Assembly: GCA_963921795.1 (NCBI GenBank)
Contig: OY997639.1
Location: 62,912,894 to 62,976,893 of the forward strand
Source of the DNA: Nannobrachium achirus
Lineage: Eukaryota; Chordata; Actinopteri; Myctophiformes; Myctophidae
Length of the DNA stretch: 64,000 nt
Direction: 5' to 3'
The first letter of the stretch is position 1; the number at the start of each line of letters is the position of its first letter. Under the pieces are notes generated by a model that was not told the origin of the DNA, did no database searches, and saw nothing but the letters and a program-made list of their open reading frames with translations. The position numbers and the translations under genes are program-made. Positions 36,756-47,849 of this stretch are shown piece by piece.

Positions 36756-37257
36756 CAGGGTTCCCACGGTCATGAAATTCCTGGAAATATTTTGAAATTA
36801 TACAAATATTTTTCCAGTACTGGAAAAGTTTTGGAATTGATCAAGGGTCCTGGAAGGTCCTGGAAAAAATATCTATGCATTTGTCTTTGGTTATTGATTT
36901 TGTTAATACCTCAAATTAAAAATTGGCCAAATTGTCAAATATTAGAGGCAGAAATTGGCGTTGTGAGCATGTAGATCGGCTATTTTCACAATAAAACTGT
37001 GTTATATTAAATTCCTCAACTCTGCTCATCAGAGTGCCAGGGTCCTCAGTTCAAATATGATTATTTCGGGGGTCACGGACTGAAAAGGTTGAGAACCACG
37101 GGCATACACTACCTGTCTTTGGGCATTGCACATTGGAGTAAGCGACTTGTTATTGAGCTGAATTATTGTTATATAGTCCTGGAAATCGGGTTATATATTG
37201 TGGAAAAGTTTTGGAAAAGTTTTGGAAATGAATTGGTAAAGATGTGTGGGAACCCTG
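36756..37257. mobile_element. hAT-like element, 29 bp before a fam131b acceptor
   Basis: Ends CAGGGTTCCCACGG / GTGTGGGAACCCTG; AACAGC on both sides (36750-36755, 37258-37263), a 6-bp rather than 8-bp match. Includes a half fold-back module (36958-36990) and a GGTTGAGAACCAC fragment of another family. Confidence 0.75.
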
Positions 37258-37286
37258 AACAGCGACCTCCTTTGTCCTCTCTCCAG

Positions 37287-37556
37287 GCTCTGGAACACAG
37301 GCTTCACAGTGCCGGCCACTCTTTGCAAGCCACGCCCAACAGCACCATCCACAGCCTGGCGTCGGCCACCCATCCGCCACTGGTTGACCTGTGGAACACC
37401 GGGCAACAGGTGGAGGCCTATCAGACGGAGGGCGGAGGCTACATGGGCGTGGCAGCAGTGGTGGAGCAAAGTCTGGGCGTCCCGATGGGAGACGAGGTGC
37501 TGGGGATGGAACACTCTCCGCTACTAGAGCAGCAGGAAGAAGAGGAGGAGCTCAAG
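37287..37556 (+). CDS. fam131b: fam131b exon, ALEHRLHSAGHSLQATP
   Basis: 270-base exon, phase 0 at both ends, from CTCTCTCCAG/GCTCTGG to CTCAAG/GTGAGC. It encodes ALEHRLHSAGHSLQATPNS, then PPLVDLWNTGQQVEAY and a Gly/Val-rich stretch, ending in the acidic EQQEEEEELK. It lies only 29 bases after the end of a CAGGG...CCCTG transposon (36756-37257). Confidence 0.88.
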
Positions 37557-37639
37557 GTGAGCTCAGAGGAGGACATGGGGCCAAGGATTAGGGTTAAGTT
37601 AAAATTTAGGCCTAGAATAATTGAATGCTTTAACCAGTG

Positions 37640-37713
37640 AAAAATAGCAGATATACAAGCTCACAGCGTGGCACCGAGTGCCACGCTGCGAGCTTGTAGA
37701 TCTGCTATTTTTG
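37640..37713. repeat. fold-back module, near perfect
   Basis: AAAAATAGCAGATATACAAG / CTTGTAGATCTGCTATTTTT, inner CAGCGTGGCAC / GTGCCACGCTG; the inner G:C to T:A change against 5480 is made on both arms. Confidence 0.92.
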
Positions 37714-38075
37714 AAAAAGTCGTGAAAATGTGTGCAAATCTTTGAATATATGTATTTTCAAAGCGAACGTTTGTAACTCAAATTTTGCTTCTGGGTGGTC
37801 CCTGGAACTAAATATGTTGAGATAGGGGTCCATGGCCAAATACATACCATTTTGGGGGTCCTTCACATGAAAAGGTTTGAGAACCACTGACATATTAGTC
37901 TCTCATGAAACAGACTAACTGAGCTCCAGTTAAGTGAAAAGGACCTTTTCTTTGACGATGGCTTAATTGCCAGATTGCTGACATAGAAACATAGGTTTTT
38001 CAAAAAAATCTTAGAAGGATTCAAAAGACACTTATAGAATCGGGTCAAAATTCAAATTTTCACGATTTAAAAAAA

Positions 38076-38142
38076 ACAGCAGATCTACAAGCTCGCAGCG
38101 TGGCACTCGGTGCCGTGCTGTGAGCTTGTATCTGCTATTTTT
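38076..38142. repeat. fold-back module
   Basis: CAGCAGATCTACAAGCTCGC, inner AGCGTGGCAC / GTGCCGTGCT, right arm lacks AGA before TCTGCTATTTTT. Confidence 0.82.
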
Positions 38143-38222
38143 CAATAGTTAAAGCATAAAATAATGATACACAATAATGTGTACCCGTTCTGAATGGGTT
38201 AAACTGGTCTACAATAACTACA

Positions 38223-38438
38223 AAACGTTGTTGTCGGGTTTAAACCTTGTATGTCCAAAACCGTTTGTTTTGTATTTATCATTTTGAAAATGATTCAAAG
38301 TAGTGAAAATAGCCGGTCAAGCACACAACGCCTCGCATCTGCTATTTTCACTATTTTTGTGCGACAGTCTTTACTTTACGGAAAAACGTACACATTTGAA
38401 ACTATTTGAAACAAGGTCTGCCCGACAGTGACGAAAAT
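38223..38438. mobile_element. MITE family C, internally deleted
   Basis: GTTGTCGGGTTTAAACCTTG at the left, GTCTGCCCGACAGTGACGA at the right. The fold-back right arm is deleted (38301-38356). Confidence 0.8.
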
Positions 38439-38439
38439 C

Positions 38440-39010
38440 ATTCTGAACTTCAGCGAGGGCCGGCTCTCTGAACTTATTTTGGCTGTTCTTGCACCTATAA
38501 AAGTTTGGCTACATGTGTTTGTTCAGAAGTTGGTCATTCGTTGGAAGGTGGGCGTGAGATATTTAGTTTTGTTTCCACATTCAGCCCAAGCCTTCATTCT
38601 GCCAGCAGCCAAAGCAGAATGAGAGTCTAGTTTTGAAGAGATGTCTGCTGAGGAGGCACTAGTCTCACGAGCCAACCACCAGAGGGAACAAACGCCTCTG
38701 TAATCCCTTTCTGAGTGACTGTGCATAAACGCAACCTGCCGCGCCTCGGCGGAGGAGGGAGAACCAGGTGTCAACGGCTCAACGCTACCGCTTCCAGGCC
38801 TGACTGCGCACTATGCTTCAGTGGCGCGAGAGACGGAGCGTGCCGCAGTGTTGATATAGGCAGATTCATTGAGCTTACATTTTGAAATAATGTAATTCTA
38901 GCTAAAGTGGTCCCAGAGTGAGTGAGCCACATGAGCTAACAGTTATATTAAACTGAAAATTGCTAACTGGGGCATCTTTGCAGATCCCTGGCCTGAGCTC
39001 ATTTGAAATC
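38440..39010. other. intron, no exon recognised
   Basis: Unassigned sequence before the LINE fragment. Confidence 0.5.
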
Positions 39011-39014
39011 TAAT

Positions 39015-39545
39015 TTCTTTTTTTTCTTAACTTACATTTTATTTGCAGATTATCACATTCATACAATGCAGGGTTTACATTATTACATCATTTCGAGATT
39101 CACATTTTAGTCCATTTCAAAGTTTGTTTTCCATGGTGTCATTCTGTTGGGTTTTATATGCAGTCCATTTTTCCCATTTCTCAAAGAATGTTTCTTCTTG
39201 TAGCCTTATAGTTTATGGGTAAATCTCTCCATCACATATACAGTATTTCCTCCACAATGCCCAGCCACTGCTCACGAGTTGGAGGGTCACTTTTATACCA
39301 CAATCTTGTGATTGCTTTTTTGCTGGCTGCCAGCAACACCTTGACGAGATACATGTCTTCTCTATGCATGTTTTCCTGCGTCAAGTTTCCTAGATACAGC
39401 ACCACACTTGTTTTCGGTATTTCGTATTTCAGTATCTCCTTTGTTACTGACCATAATATCATCCCAATACAATATATGTCAATTGTTGGGCAATTCCAAA
39501 ATATGTGTTCATGGTCAGCATCCATGTATACACAGAAATCTCCTC
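39015..39545 (-). mobile_element. 5'-truncated L1-type LINE, 3' end
   Basis: Minus-sense frame reads DADHEHIFWNCP, TSVVLYLGNL, KVLLAASKKAITRLWYKSD and PPTREQWLGIVEEILYM, the L1 ORF2 C terminus. T-rich + strand near 39012-39025 is its tail. It ends at the (GT)n tract before the last fam131b exon. Confidence 0.8.
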
Positions 39546-39554
39546 ATTTCATCC

Positions 39555-39556
<2 letters not shown>

Positions 39557-39637
<81 letters not shown>
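39557..39637. repeat. (GT)n microsatellite at a splice acceptor
   Basis: About 40 units ending 6 bases before the AG of the last fam131b exon. Confidence 0.98.
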
Positions 39638-39638
<1 letters not shown>

Positions 39639-39643
39639 ACCAG

Positions 39644-39883
39644 GAGGGGGAGGTGACACTGTGCTTGGAGGCGGAGTCGGCCATGTTGACCCCGCCCAGG
39701 CAGCAGCAGCAAGGCGAGGCCTCCGGGGGCAGCAGTCCGGGGCAGCCGCCGGCCGAGCTCCTGGCGGAGCGGAAGGCCTCCTCCTCCTCCTCCGCCGGGC
39801 AGACGACGGTGGAGGCCAGGGAGGACGGCGAGGTGGAGGGGGAGGGGTCAGCAGCAGCACTGGCTTCCCTGTCGACCAACTAA
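39644..39883 (+). CDS. fam131b: fam131b last coding exon
   Basis: 80 codons ending TAA at 39881-39883. The start follows GTGTGTGGACCAG, with an 80-base (GT)n tract where a polypyrimidine tract is normally found. The protein is EGEVTLCLEAESAMLTPPRQ followed by Gly/Ser/Ala-rich low complexity and ending ALASLSTN. Phase 0 matches the upstream exon (ELK|EGE). The exon is much more GC-rich than its surroundings. The C terminus is not closely like mammalian FAM131B, but the open frame, phase and position after the acidic exon support it. Confidence 0.8.
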   Translation, partial: EGEVTLCLEAESAMLTPPRQQQQGEASGGSSPGQPPAELLAERKASSSSSAGQTTVEAREDGEVEGEGSAAALASLSTN

Positions 39884-40840
39884 AGCATCCCAACCTGTCA
39901 CGAGACTCTCTCCAGAGACTGACCACTGCAGTCAGGAAAAGGATTAGAGTGAAGGAGGAAGAAAGGAAGGAGCATATACTCTATCTATCTATTAATCTGT
40001 TCCTTTTTCAGGTTATCAAAGGACACGCGGTCGCCGTTTTGGGTTCGTAACAACGTGACAGGAGGTTAAAAAGGGACTCTCTGTGAGAGGTGCAGCCGAC
40101 GCAACAGAGAACACACGTTTCTGTGGAAGCCTTATGTCTCGCTGGGGGCGGGGGGTGGAGGTGCTGTAGAAGGGGTGGAAGGAGGTGAAATGGGGGAGGA
40201 AGAGAGGAGGAGAAACCAACCGACATGACATTCATACTAGCAGGGGAAAGGAAAAAGAATGACATCACACAGAGGTCAAGGAGAGAGAAGAGGAGAAACG
40301 GAAAAACATGCATGCTTTTTTTCTAAAAGACAAGAGACTCCACACACCAGTCGTTGTCTTGTAATGGTACAAAAATATATATATATAAAAAATCTATCAT
40401 AGCAAAACATAATGATAACAATAATTTTTTTAGTAAAACAAACAAACCAAAAAAAATGAAAAGAAAAAAAAAACAACGGGAGAAAAATCTATGTATAAGT
40501 GTATGATAAGATGTATAACAAATCACAGTTTTCCAATGGGAGAGCTACTCTGTTTACAGCTATTAATCAACATAGAATAGTGCATAATCAAGTTACTTTC
40601 CCCCAGTTACCTTGAATAACAGCTTCACCTACGGTATACACTGTACTTCCACTGCAGTCTACACACTGGCATCCCAAGCGTTCTCACTTAAATTAGACTC
40701 AAACGAAGGACACACTTAAGATCCTCCCCAATCTGCGATGTGCTCCGAATTGAAACACGGTTCAATATGGATTATTACATAAATTATTCTTTGATGCTGT
40801 GGCACAGACTGGGGATGAGACTTGTCTCGCTGACAACAGA

Positions 40841-40864
40841 AAACACACACACACACACACACAG

Positions 40865-40921
<57 letters not shown>
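40841..40921. repeat. (CA)n microsatellite
   Basis: About 40 units with one GG interruption. Confidence 0.98.
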
Positions 40922-40924
<3 letters not shown>

Positions 40925-41589
40925 CACTGCACAGATAAGGATTGTACTGTAAGATAGCGTGCTTCCTTCTCTGTCTCTCTGTATGCATGTGTTCGTCATA
41001 GAGTGCTATGGAGAACCTGTACTATACACAGCACTGTATAGATTTTGCACTGAAACCATAGTATCCTGGGTGCGGGCCACGGTGGTCTGTGTGGGCGTGT
41101 GGCATGTGGTGAGTGACGGTGTGACTGCTGTGGACTGGTCACACTTCGGAGGAGGAGGAGAGGAGGAGAGCTGTGTGAGTGAATCACTTTTTTGCACTGA
41201 TGCAATCCAACAGATCAGAGGTCACCAACGGCCTGCTGAAGTTCCCCGATTCCCCATTTCAGAAAGCTTTTTCCACACCTCCACTACCAACCACCACCAC
41301 TACCACCACCACCACAACCAAAACACCAACCAACAGTTACTCTCAGCTGCTCTCTTGCGTACGCGACGAATTGAGGAGGATAACCACCTTGGAATGTACG
41401 AAGGACCGGTTACAGCGATCTGTTTTTTTTTTTTTTTTTTCAGGACAGGAAGGCGTTCCGTGACGTCTGTTCTCTTGGGATGGTATCAAAGGCTTTTGTT
41501 GTGAAAACAAAGTGAAGTGATTCTACAAAATCTGCGGGAGATTACTGCAATGGGGTGCACACACGCACGCACTCACGCAGGCACGTACG

Positions 41590-41590
<1 letters not shown>

Positions 41591-41659
<69 letters not shown>
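41591..41659. repeat. (CA)n microsatellite
   Basis: About 34 units. Confidence 0.98.
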
Positions 41660-41665
<6 letters not shown>

Positions 41666-42290
41666 ACAGACAGATATTTAAATTGTAACCAGCAATAGAC
41701 AGACGAAGACACTGGCCTCTCAATAGACTAGTGTTCCGCTCTGTCGCAGACACATGTAAATAAAGTATAATATGTAAATCAACTCGCTCACAGACACAAC
41801 TGGTATAGTTCGATATCATTTCTTTATTTTTCTACACCTCTCAGTCCCCCACTTTATTTCAGGGAGCTCTGTTTCGAGTGCCCGCCCCAAGTTAAGCCTG
41901 TATTTTTTATTTTGACGTCGGTTGACCACACAAAGTGAGGGAACTGAATGTCTCTATGCTGTAAAGTGTAAATAGGAGCGATTGCTGGCACTTGGGTGGT
42001 AGGTTGGCTTGTAATAGTCATCTAGATACCGACGGTTTCAGCAGTGTCTATTCGCTTGTACAGAACAGACACTCGATCAGGTGGGGACACGCCATTGGCC
42101 TGGGGTTGACGGGGGATTCCCGTGGTGGACCCTGTTTTGTTCCACTGAAGCCAATCAGGAATAGAACACTAGAATAGGGGATAGAAGTTGAACTGCAGCA
42201 GGACTACAGAACCCGACAGCCTTGTCTTCCTGCTCCTGCTGACTTCAAGGGTGATTCGTATTCAGTTGCGCGCCGGGGTCTTAGTCGATT

Positions 42291-42346
42291 TAAGCTCACG
42301 ACACGACGCAGCGCGATGTGTTGTGAGCTTGTAATTTGGCTATTTC
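42291..42346. repeat. fold-back module, worn, in probable fam131b 3' UTR
   Basis: TAAGCTCACGACACGACGC / GCGATGTGTTGTGAGCTTGT; left outer arm lost, right outer arm TTTGGCTATTTCC. Confidence 0.7.
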
Positions 42347-43682
42347 CTGAGCGCGACACGGTGCGTAACCGAGTATAAATCAGTCATTAGTACTGTGATC
42401 ATGCATCTGCCTTGAGTGTTGTGATGGTGAGCGTGATGATGATGATGATGATGAAGAATAGAATGATGTTTGAGTAAGCGTGTGGGTTTTCCCCCCTCCC
42501 TCGAGGGAAGAGTGTATGTTTTACCAGCAGAGGAGAGCTGTAGTGAGTAATAAGAAACACATTGCAGAACAGTGGAGCTCATGGACAGTCACATGCACGA
42601 CTCACCAACAGACCGACTATACAGCAACGATGGCAAGAGAACTGCGGTTATTTCCATCCTTCTCCATTCGGGAGACCACTTTCTCCTCTCACTTTGATGA
42701 TTGTGCGACAAACTTTTAAGATAAAAAAAAGGTTTATTGACTTGAATGAATTTATTTATTGATCGCTTATTTATGCAATGTTGGGACATCATTTATTTTT
42801 CTACTGAATTGTTGAATTCCCCCCTCCCTCTGGTATGAGTCTAGAATAGGTGTAATTGTTGTAAAGTGGTCTTTGGTCAGGTTTTGAGCACCTTGTAGGC
42901 ACAGAAAGGCCCCCCTGATCTGACGCGCTTCCGGTAATATCTGGCCAAGTGCAAGCTGTCTAGAGAGAGCAGCGGCCTCCCAGTCCAGGAATCCATCCTA
43001 ATTTTATTTTCAGAATGTCACATTGAGTTATGACACTGTTTCATCATACCATGAAGCAGTCGTACCACATTAGGGCTCCATAACTTTGTAGTAAAATAAT
43101 AATACAAGTGATGATGTAACATTCATAGGCCAACCACTTTCTCACTTGTAGTCTATTGTGCCGAGTGGCATTTGAGTAAGGTTATGTAACCCATCGGCCA
43201 TATCTGCAATAAAATCTGAAAAATAAAAACGTTCCCCCTTTTTTTTTGCTGCGCACAAATAATATATCTGACAGATAGCAACACGGTCAAGAGGTCTCAA
43301 ACCTTGCACACAAGATGTCTTTACACGATGGCACTTATTTGTTTATTTATTTAATGATTATTTGGGGTTGGGAGGGAAATACATGACTGCTTGTACAGAA
43401 TCTATGGTTTACTGTATAGGTGCCGACCCTCTTAAATGGAGCAGTATCTTTCTCTTGTAAAACTTTCCGAGTGGTCAGACACACTGAGGATGGCAGAAGA
43501 CTATTCTACTGCTGTGAAAGGTAATGTGCGGTTGACTTGGCTGTACAATTTCAAGACAGTCTTGCCTGCCGTTATCTAAACTGAAGGACTTGTTGTTTGT
43601 GTTCCCAGAACAAGGAAAGATACTGCTTCAATTCGGGTTTATTTTATTGCTTTTTATTTTACGATTAAGATATCGATGAATG

Positions 43683-43688
43683 AATAAA
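43683..43688 (+). terminator. candidate poly(A) signal for fam131b
   Basis: AATAAA in an AT-rich stretch about 3.8 kb after the stop. AATAAA at 43208 and 44019 are equal candidates. Confidence 0.3.
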
Positions 43689-44263
43689 CTAATAATTAAG
43701 AAGCCAAATGTATTTCCATGGATGTTACTGTTACCTGACTCTGTTTTTGCTGATACATTTATTTCGGGATGAGTTCCTCATTTCTTTTGTATAATTCTAC
43801 TGCCATCTTTCAAGATTTGTCTCTGCAGGCATGCTGCTCAATCCCCTTCTCCTCTCCTCCTCTCGCTCTATCTCTCTCATTCCTTTTTTCTCTCCCTCTA
43901 TCTCTTTGTATCTGTTCTATATAGGCCTATTCGTGTCTGTCTGTCTGTATGTCTGTCAGTCAATGTACAGTAGTTGTCTGCTGTCTTGTTGGAAGAATCA
44001 CTGCCTGAAAATAATAATAATAAACAAATACCTGAAGAATCTTTTTCACATCGACCAAAGGGGGATTTTGAGGCAATCAGACATGTAATGTACAAATATA
44101 CTGTATGTGTGTTCCTGTGTGGCACGGAGCAAGCGATGTATACGAAAATCGGACGGATTTTTGTAAAAGAACGCTGTGTAATATTTGGATGGACTGCGTG
44201 AAACGTAAAACTGAACGGATTGAATTTGTTGGAAGTGGGACACACATGACTGGCAGTGTGTAC

Positions 44264-44905
44264 TGTGACACTCATACTGTACCTATGGCAGTGTGTACTG
44301 TGACACTCATACTGTACCTATGGCAGCGTGTACTGTGACACTCATACTGTACCTATGGCAGCGTGTACTGTAACACTCATACTGTACCTATGGCAGTGTG
44401 TACTGTGACACTCATACTGTACCTATGGCAGCGTGTACTGTAACACTCATACTGTACCTATGGCAGTGTGTACTGTGACACTCATACTGTACCTATGGCA
44501 GTGTGTACTGTAACACTCATACTGTACCTATGGCAGCGTGTACTGTGACACTCATACTGTACCTATGGCAGCGTGTACTGTAACACTCATACTGTACCTA
44601 TGGCAGTGTGTACTGTGACACTCATACTGTACCTATGGCAGCGTGTACTGTAACACTCATACTGTACCTATGGCAGTGTGTACTGTGACACTCATACTGT
44701 ACCTATGGCAGCGTGTACTGTAACACTCATACTGTACCTATGGCAGTGTGTACTGTAACACTCATACTGTACCTATGGCAGTGTGTACTGTGACACTCAT
44801 ACTGTACCTATGGCAGCGTGTACTGTAACACTCATACTGTACCTATGGCAGCGTGTACTGTAACACTCATACTGTACCTATGGCAGTGTGTACTGTAACA
44901 CTCAT
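44264..44905. repeat. 35-bp minisatellite, about 19 units
   Basis: Unit ACACTCATACTGTACCTATG GCAGYGTGTACTGTR. Only two positions vary between units; their alternation suggests a 70-bp dimer. Confidence 0.97.
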
Positions 44906-45349
44906 ACCTATGCATGCTCGATGGAAGGTTGTCACAAGACAGTTCTTCCACATGGTTATACCCAAACCCCCTACTCCACCATCAACCACTCTCTATCTCT
45001 CTCTCTTTCCCCCTCTTCCTCCTGCACGAGAGAACCTCCTTCGTCCCTGTGTCCGCCCTGTCCTCCACCTCTCCTCCCCCCCCCCCCCCCAGGGGAGAAA
45101 GCTGGCAAATAAACAAACCGACCAATGGAATTTCTTGTGTTCGTGTGTGGATGTTGTTGTGCATTTCTTTTTGCCTTTCAGGCCTTTACTTTCATTCAGA
45201 GGGACTAACAAGCTGACTGTAGAAGAGTCTTCAAAAGTGAGAACACTGACATTGCAAGCAGCAGCAGCTAATAATAATGCAAACGAGTACCGAGACCTGA
45301 CAATGTTAGTGTTTCCATAGAACGTGACGTGAGTGAGGGCCTAAAGGTT

Positions 45350-45560
45350 AGCAGTGTGCTTCTGACCAGCATTGAAGATCTGGATGGGGAGAGAGTGAAT
45401 AAACGACACTCTCGTTTCAGTTTCACCCAGCTGACGGCTGCACAGATGGTCATGATGAGTGCTTGGGGAGTGGAGAAGTTGGGGGTTAAGTGTCTTGGGA
45501 CACTTCAACATGTAGACTTGAGTGGGCTAAGAGACGAACCCAGTGACCTTCTGATTGCCA
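45350..45560 (+). mobile_element. SINE-like repeat
   Basis: Shares several words with 30600-30765, including CACTTCAACATGTAGACTTG and GTGACCTTCTGATTGCCAG. Confidence 0.6.
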
Positions 45561-46189
45561 GACTTCCTCTCTTAAGTTTTAAGTACTAAGCTACGGCTGT
45601 CCCCAAAGAGTCCATAGTGTGCGGCATTCGGTTTTTGGCTCAGGAGCCAAATTACATTTTCTACATTAAGCCACAGTAACACATAATATAAAGGGCCAAG
45701 GGACAATGTCTCACCGCCCACTTGAGCATCACACCCCACCAGCTGGGAAACATTGTATTACAAGCTCTCCCTCACACTTGTCTCATCCCTTTTTCCCGGT
45801 GACTAGCCGAAGTTTGCTCTGGTCAGTTCATTTGTGCATGCATATCAGGCCAACCATGGCAAAAGAGTTCCGCTAGCCTTATTACTCTCATCCTCCAAGA
45901 GAAGCATCCTTCCTGTCCCATCGGGCCACACAGCCCAACGCTTGCCAGAATGTGAATGTCAGACAAATTTGTGGCGATTCGTTTTTCTCCTCTCTCCCTT
46001 GGGGATTACTCCTCCAAGCTAGGTTCACACGCTCACATGGGGAAAGTAGACTGAAATACACTACTGACCTTCCTGGCATGAAATGTTTATGAGACAGATT
46101 GTCTCTTTCAGAGGCATGACATTCTGCCCAAGTCTGGAAGGAAGGTTCTGGAATGAATTGGTAGTTTTGTAAGTAGTTAAAGTTGAACA

Positions 46190-46921
46190 GTAGACAAATT
46201 GAAACATTTATTAGATTTCAATAAAACAACAACAGATTGGTATGATCTGAATTTACTATACAGGTATGATCTGAATTTACTATACAGGTAATAGTTAAAT
46301 TAAAATTAAAATGTAATCTCAATCAGTAAACATTTTAAATGCATGATCAGCATGACAAAATCAAAATAATTGATTAAGCTGTCATTAACAATACATTATT
46401 TAATTATCAAACAATTCATTGCTGTCAGTTACTTTGCCATGAGTGTACATGATTAAATTAACAGGAACTTTTCTCTTTTCTTTTTTTTTACATTCAGTGT
46501 ATAGCTACACAAGCATTACATACATTCAAGATTTCGAAGATATGGGCATATGAACATGAGTGGGTTTGGATATGTTGTAAAAGACAAGCTTGTCTGTCTG
46601 ACCGCCTGTGGATCAAAAGACAAAGGGAGACACCTGAGAAAGAATGAAAAAAAACAACAACATGAGGCTGCTTTAAGAGTAGAAAAGAATCCTTCAGAAC
46701 TACAAGCTCTGGGAGCGTGTGTGTATGTGTGTGTGTGTGCTGTGCTGTGCAACAGTTTTTGCTTTCTTGCCGCTCTCTTGAGAAGTGGGCCGCGGTGCGG
46801 ACGGGCCCGCGGGGGAACTCCTCTACCCCAGGAAGCGCCTCTGCTGTCACTGGGTGCGAGGAGCTAAAAGGGAGGGGGTTGTCAAAGTCTTTTCCCTCTG
46901 AGAACCCTACAGCAGTCTTCC
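46190..46921 (-). other. clcn1: probable clcn1 3' untranslated region
   Basis: Downstream of the clcn1 stop on the minus strand, no further coding exon. A short (CA)n tract in the minus sense lies near 46720-46740. The first good AATAAA in this sense is at 46212-46207. Confidence 0.4.
46207..46212 (-). terminator. candidate poly(A) signal for clcn1
   Basis: TTTATT on +, AATAAA on -, about 710 bases after the stop, in an AT-rich stretch. Confidence 0.35.
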
Positions 46922-47536
46922 CTAAACACGTTTGTCCAACTCCTTCCTCTTCTCCTTCTCCCCCTCTTCTTCCTCCTCCTCCTCCTCCTCTGCCTCGTCG
47001 TCCTCTTCGTCCTCTTCTTCTTCTTCCTCCTCCTCCTCGTCCTCTTCTTCCTCGTCCTCGTCCTTGTCCTCTTCCTCTTCTTCCTGGAGGGAAGAGAGTG
47101 TGAGGACTGTGGCGGAGGGCGAGAAATGGGAGGTGGGGGCTGAGGGGGCGACGGGGCACGAGGTGGAGGCAGAGGGCTCCTGCAAGGGCGACGAGGGCTC
47201 CAGTGGAGGGCATTCCGCCTCCACCGTGGTGGTGACGCCTCCGCTCGCGCTGCTCGACGTGCTACTGGGGGAGTCTCCGCCTTTCGCGGCTGCCCTCGAG
47301 GAAGGGGACGGGGAGGGGGAAGGGGAGGAGGATGCCGGCCCCTTCCCCTTGGACTCCTCCGCCGGCTCCCCCTCCACCCCTGCCCACACGTCCACCTCGC
47401 GGCTGGGGGAGGAGGGGGCGGACGACGACGGGGGAAGCTGGTGCTTCTTGGCCTTGCGGCTGGCGTCTCTGAAGCTGGCCAGAGGCGGGCGGAGCCTCAC
47501 CCCGCTGCGGGTGGAGCCCTCGATGGCCTTCTGCAG
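46922..47536 (-). CDS. clcn1: clcn1 last coding exon, cytoplasmic tail
   Basis: Last 205 codons including stop TAG (46924-46922). It starts LQKAIEGSTRSGVRLRPPLA SFRD, the end of CBS2 and the conserved post-CBS segment, then becomes low complexity: Lys/Gln, then long Ser/Pro tracts, then from about 47080 a run of roughly 40 Glu/Asp residues, ending KRKELDKRV. Mammalian ClC-1 also ends in an acidic stretch, but much shorter. The acidic tract is encoded by GAG/GAA/GAC repeats. Confidence 0.93.
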   Translation of the reverse strand: MQKAIEGSTRSGVRLRPPLASFRDASRKAKKHQLPPSSSAPSSPSREVDVWAGVEGEPAEESKGKGPASSSPSPSPSPSSRAAAKGGDSPSSTSSSASGGVTTTVEAECPPLEPSSPLQEPSASTSCPVAPSAPTSHFSPSATVLTLSSLQEEEEEDKDEDEEEEDEEEEEEEEEDEEDDEAEEEEEEEEEGEKEKRKELDKRV

Positions 47537-47849
47537 CTGAGGGTGGAGGAAAGACAGAGGTGGTCAAGGATCTGAGCCCTCTTCTCCCAGATCCACCGTC
47601 TCTACACACACTCTACAAACATGACCTTCGATGTCCTTGAATATAGAGAATACAGGAGCCATGGCCTCACTATCTAGGGTTGTGCGTTATTATATATTAT
47701 ATTCATATATTATATCTATGCTTGGAGCACAACAGGCGTACAGTATGTGCCATTTTTGGTGAAACTGACTTTTATTATATATAATAATATATAAAATGTC
47801 CCCCCTGGTAAAGAAAAAACATTATATGTTTTACAATTTAAAATAAAGG

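Larger units (their letters stand above)
37615..38165. mobile_element. hAT-like family B remnant with two fold-back modules
   Basis: Central body TTTGAGAACCACTGACAT...TGACATAGAAACATAGG is interrupted by about 100 bp. Modules at 37640-37713 and 38076-38142. Outer ends lost. Confidence 0.75.
39884..43710 (+). other. fam131b: probable fam131b 3' untranslated region
   Basis: No coding exon is seen after the stop, and the stretch is poorer in transposons than the introns, which fits a long 3' UTR. It holds A-rich and T-rich runs, (CA)n tracts at 40841-40920 and 41591-41659, a short GAT repeat near 42433 and one degraded fold-back module at 42291-42346. Hexamers AATAAA occur at 41759, 43208, 43222, 43683 and 44019; where the transcript ends cannot be told from sequence. 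Confidence 0.45.

Noticed and set aside
44853-45320. 155-codon frame spanning the 35-bp repeat and a CT-rich stretch
   Set aside because: Starts in tandem repeats, has no recognisable domain and lies between gene ends.
46932-47540. 202-codon poly-Ser frame on the + strand
   Set aside because: It is the antisense shadow of the clcn1 last exon's Glu repeat.
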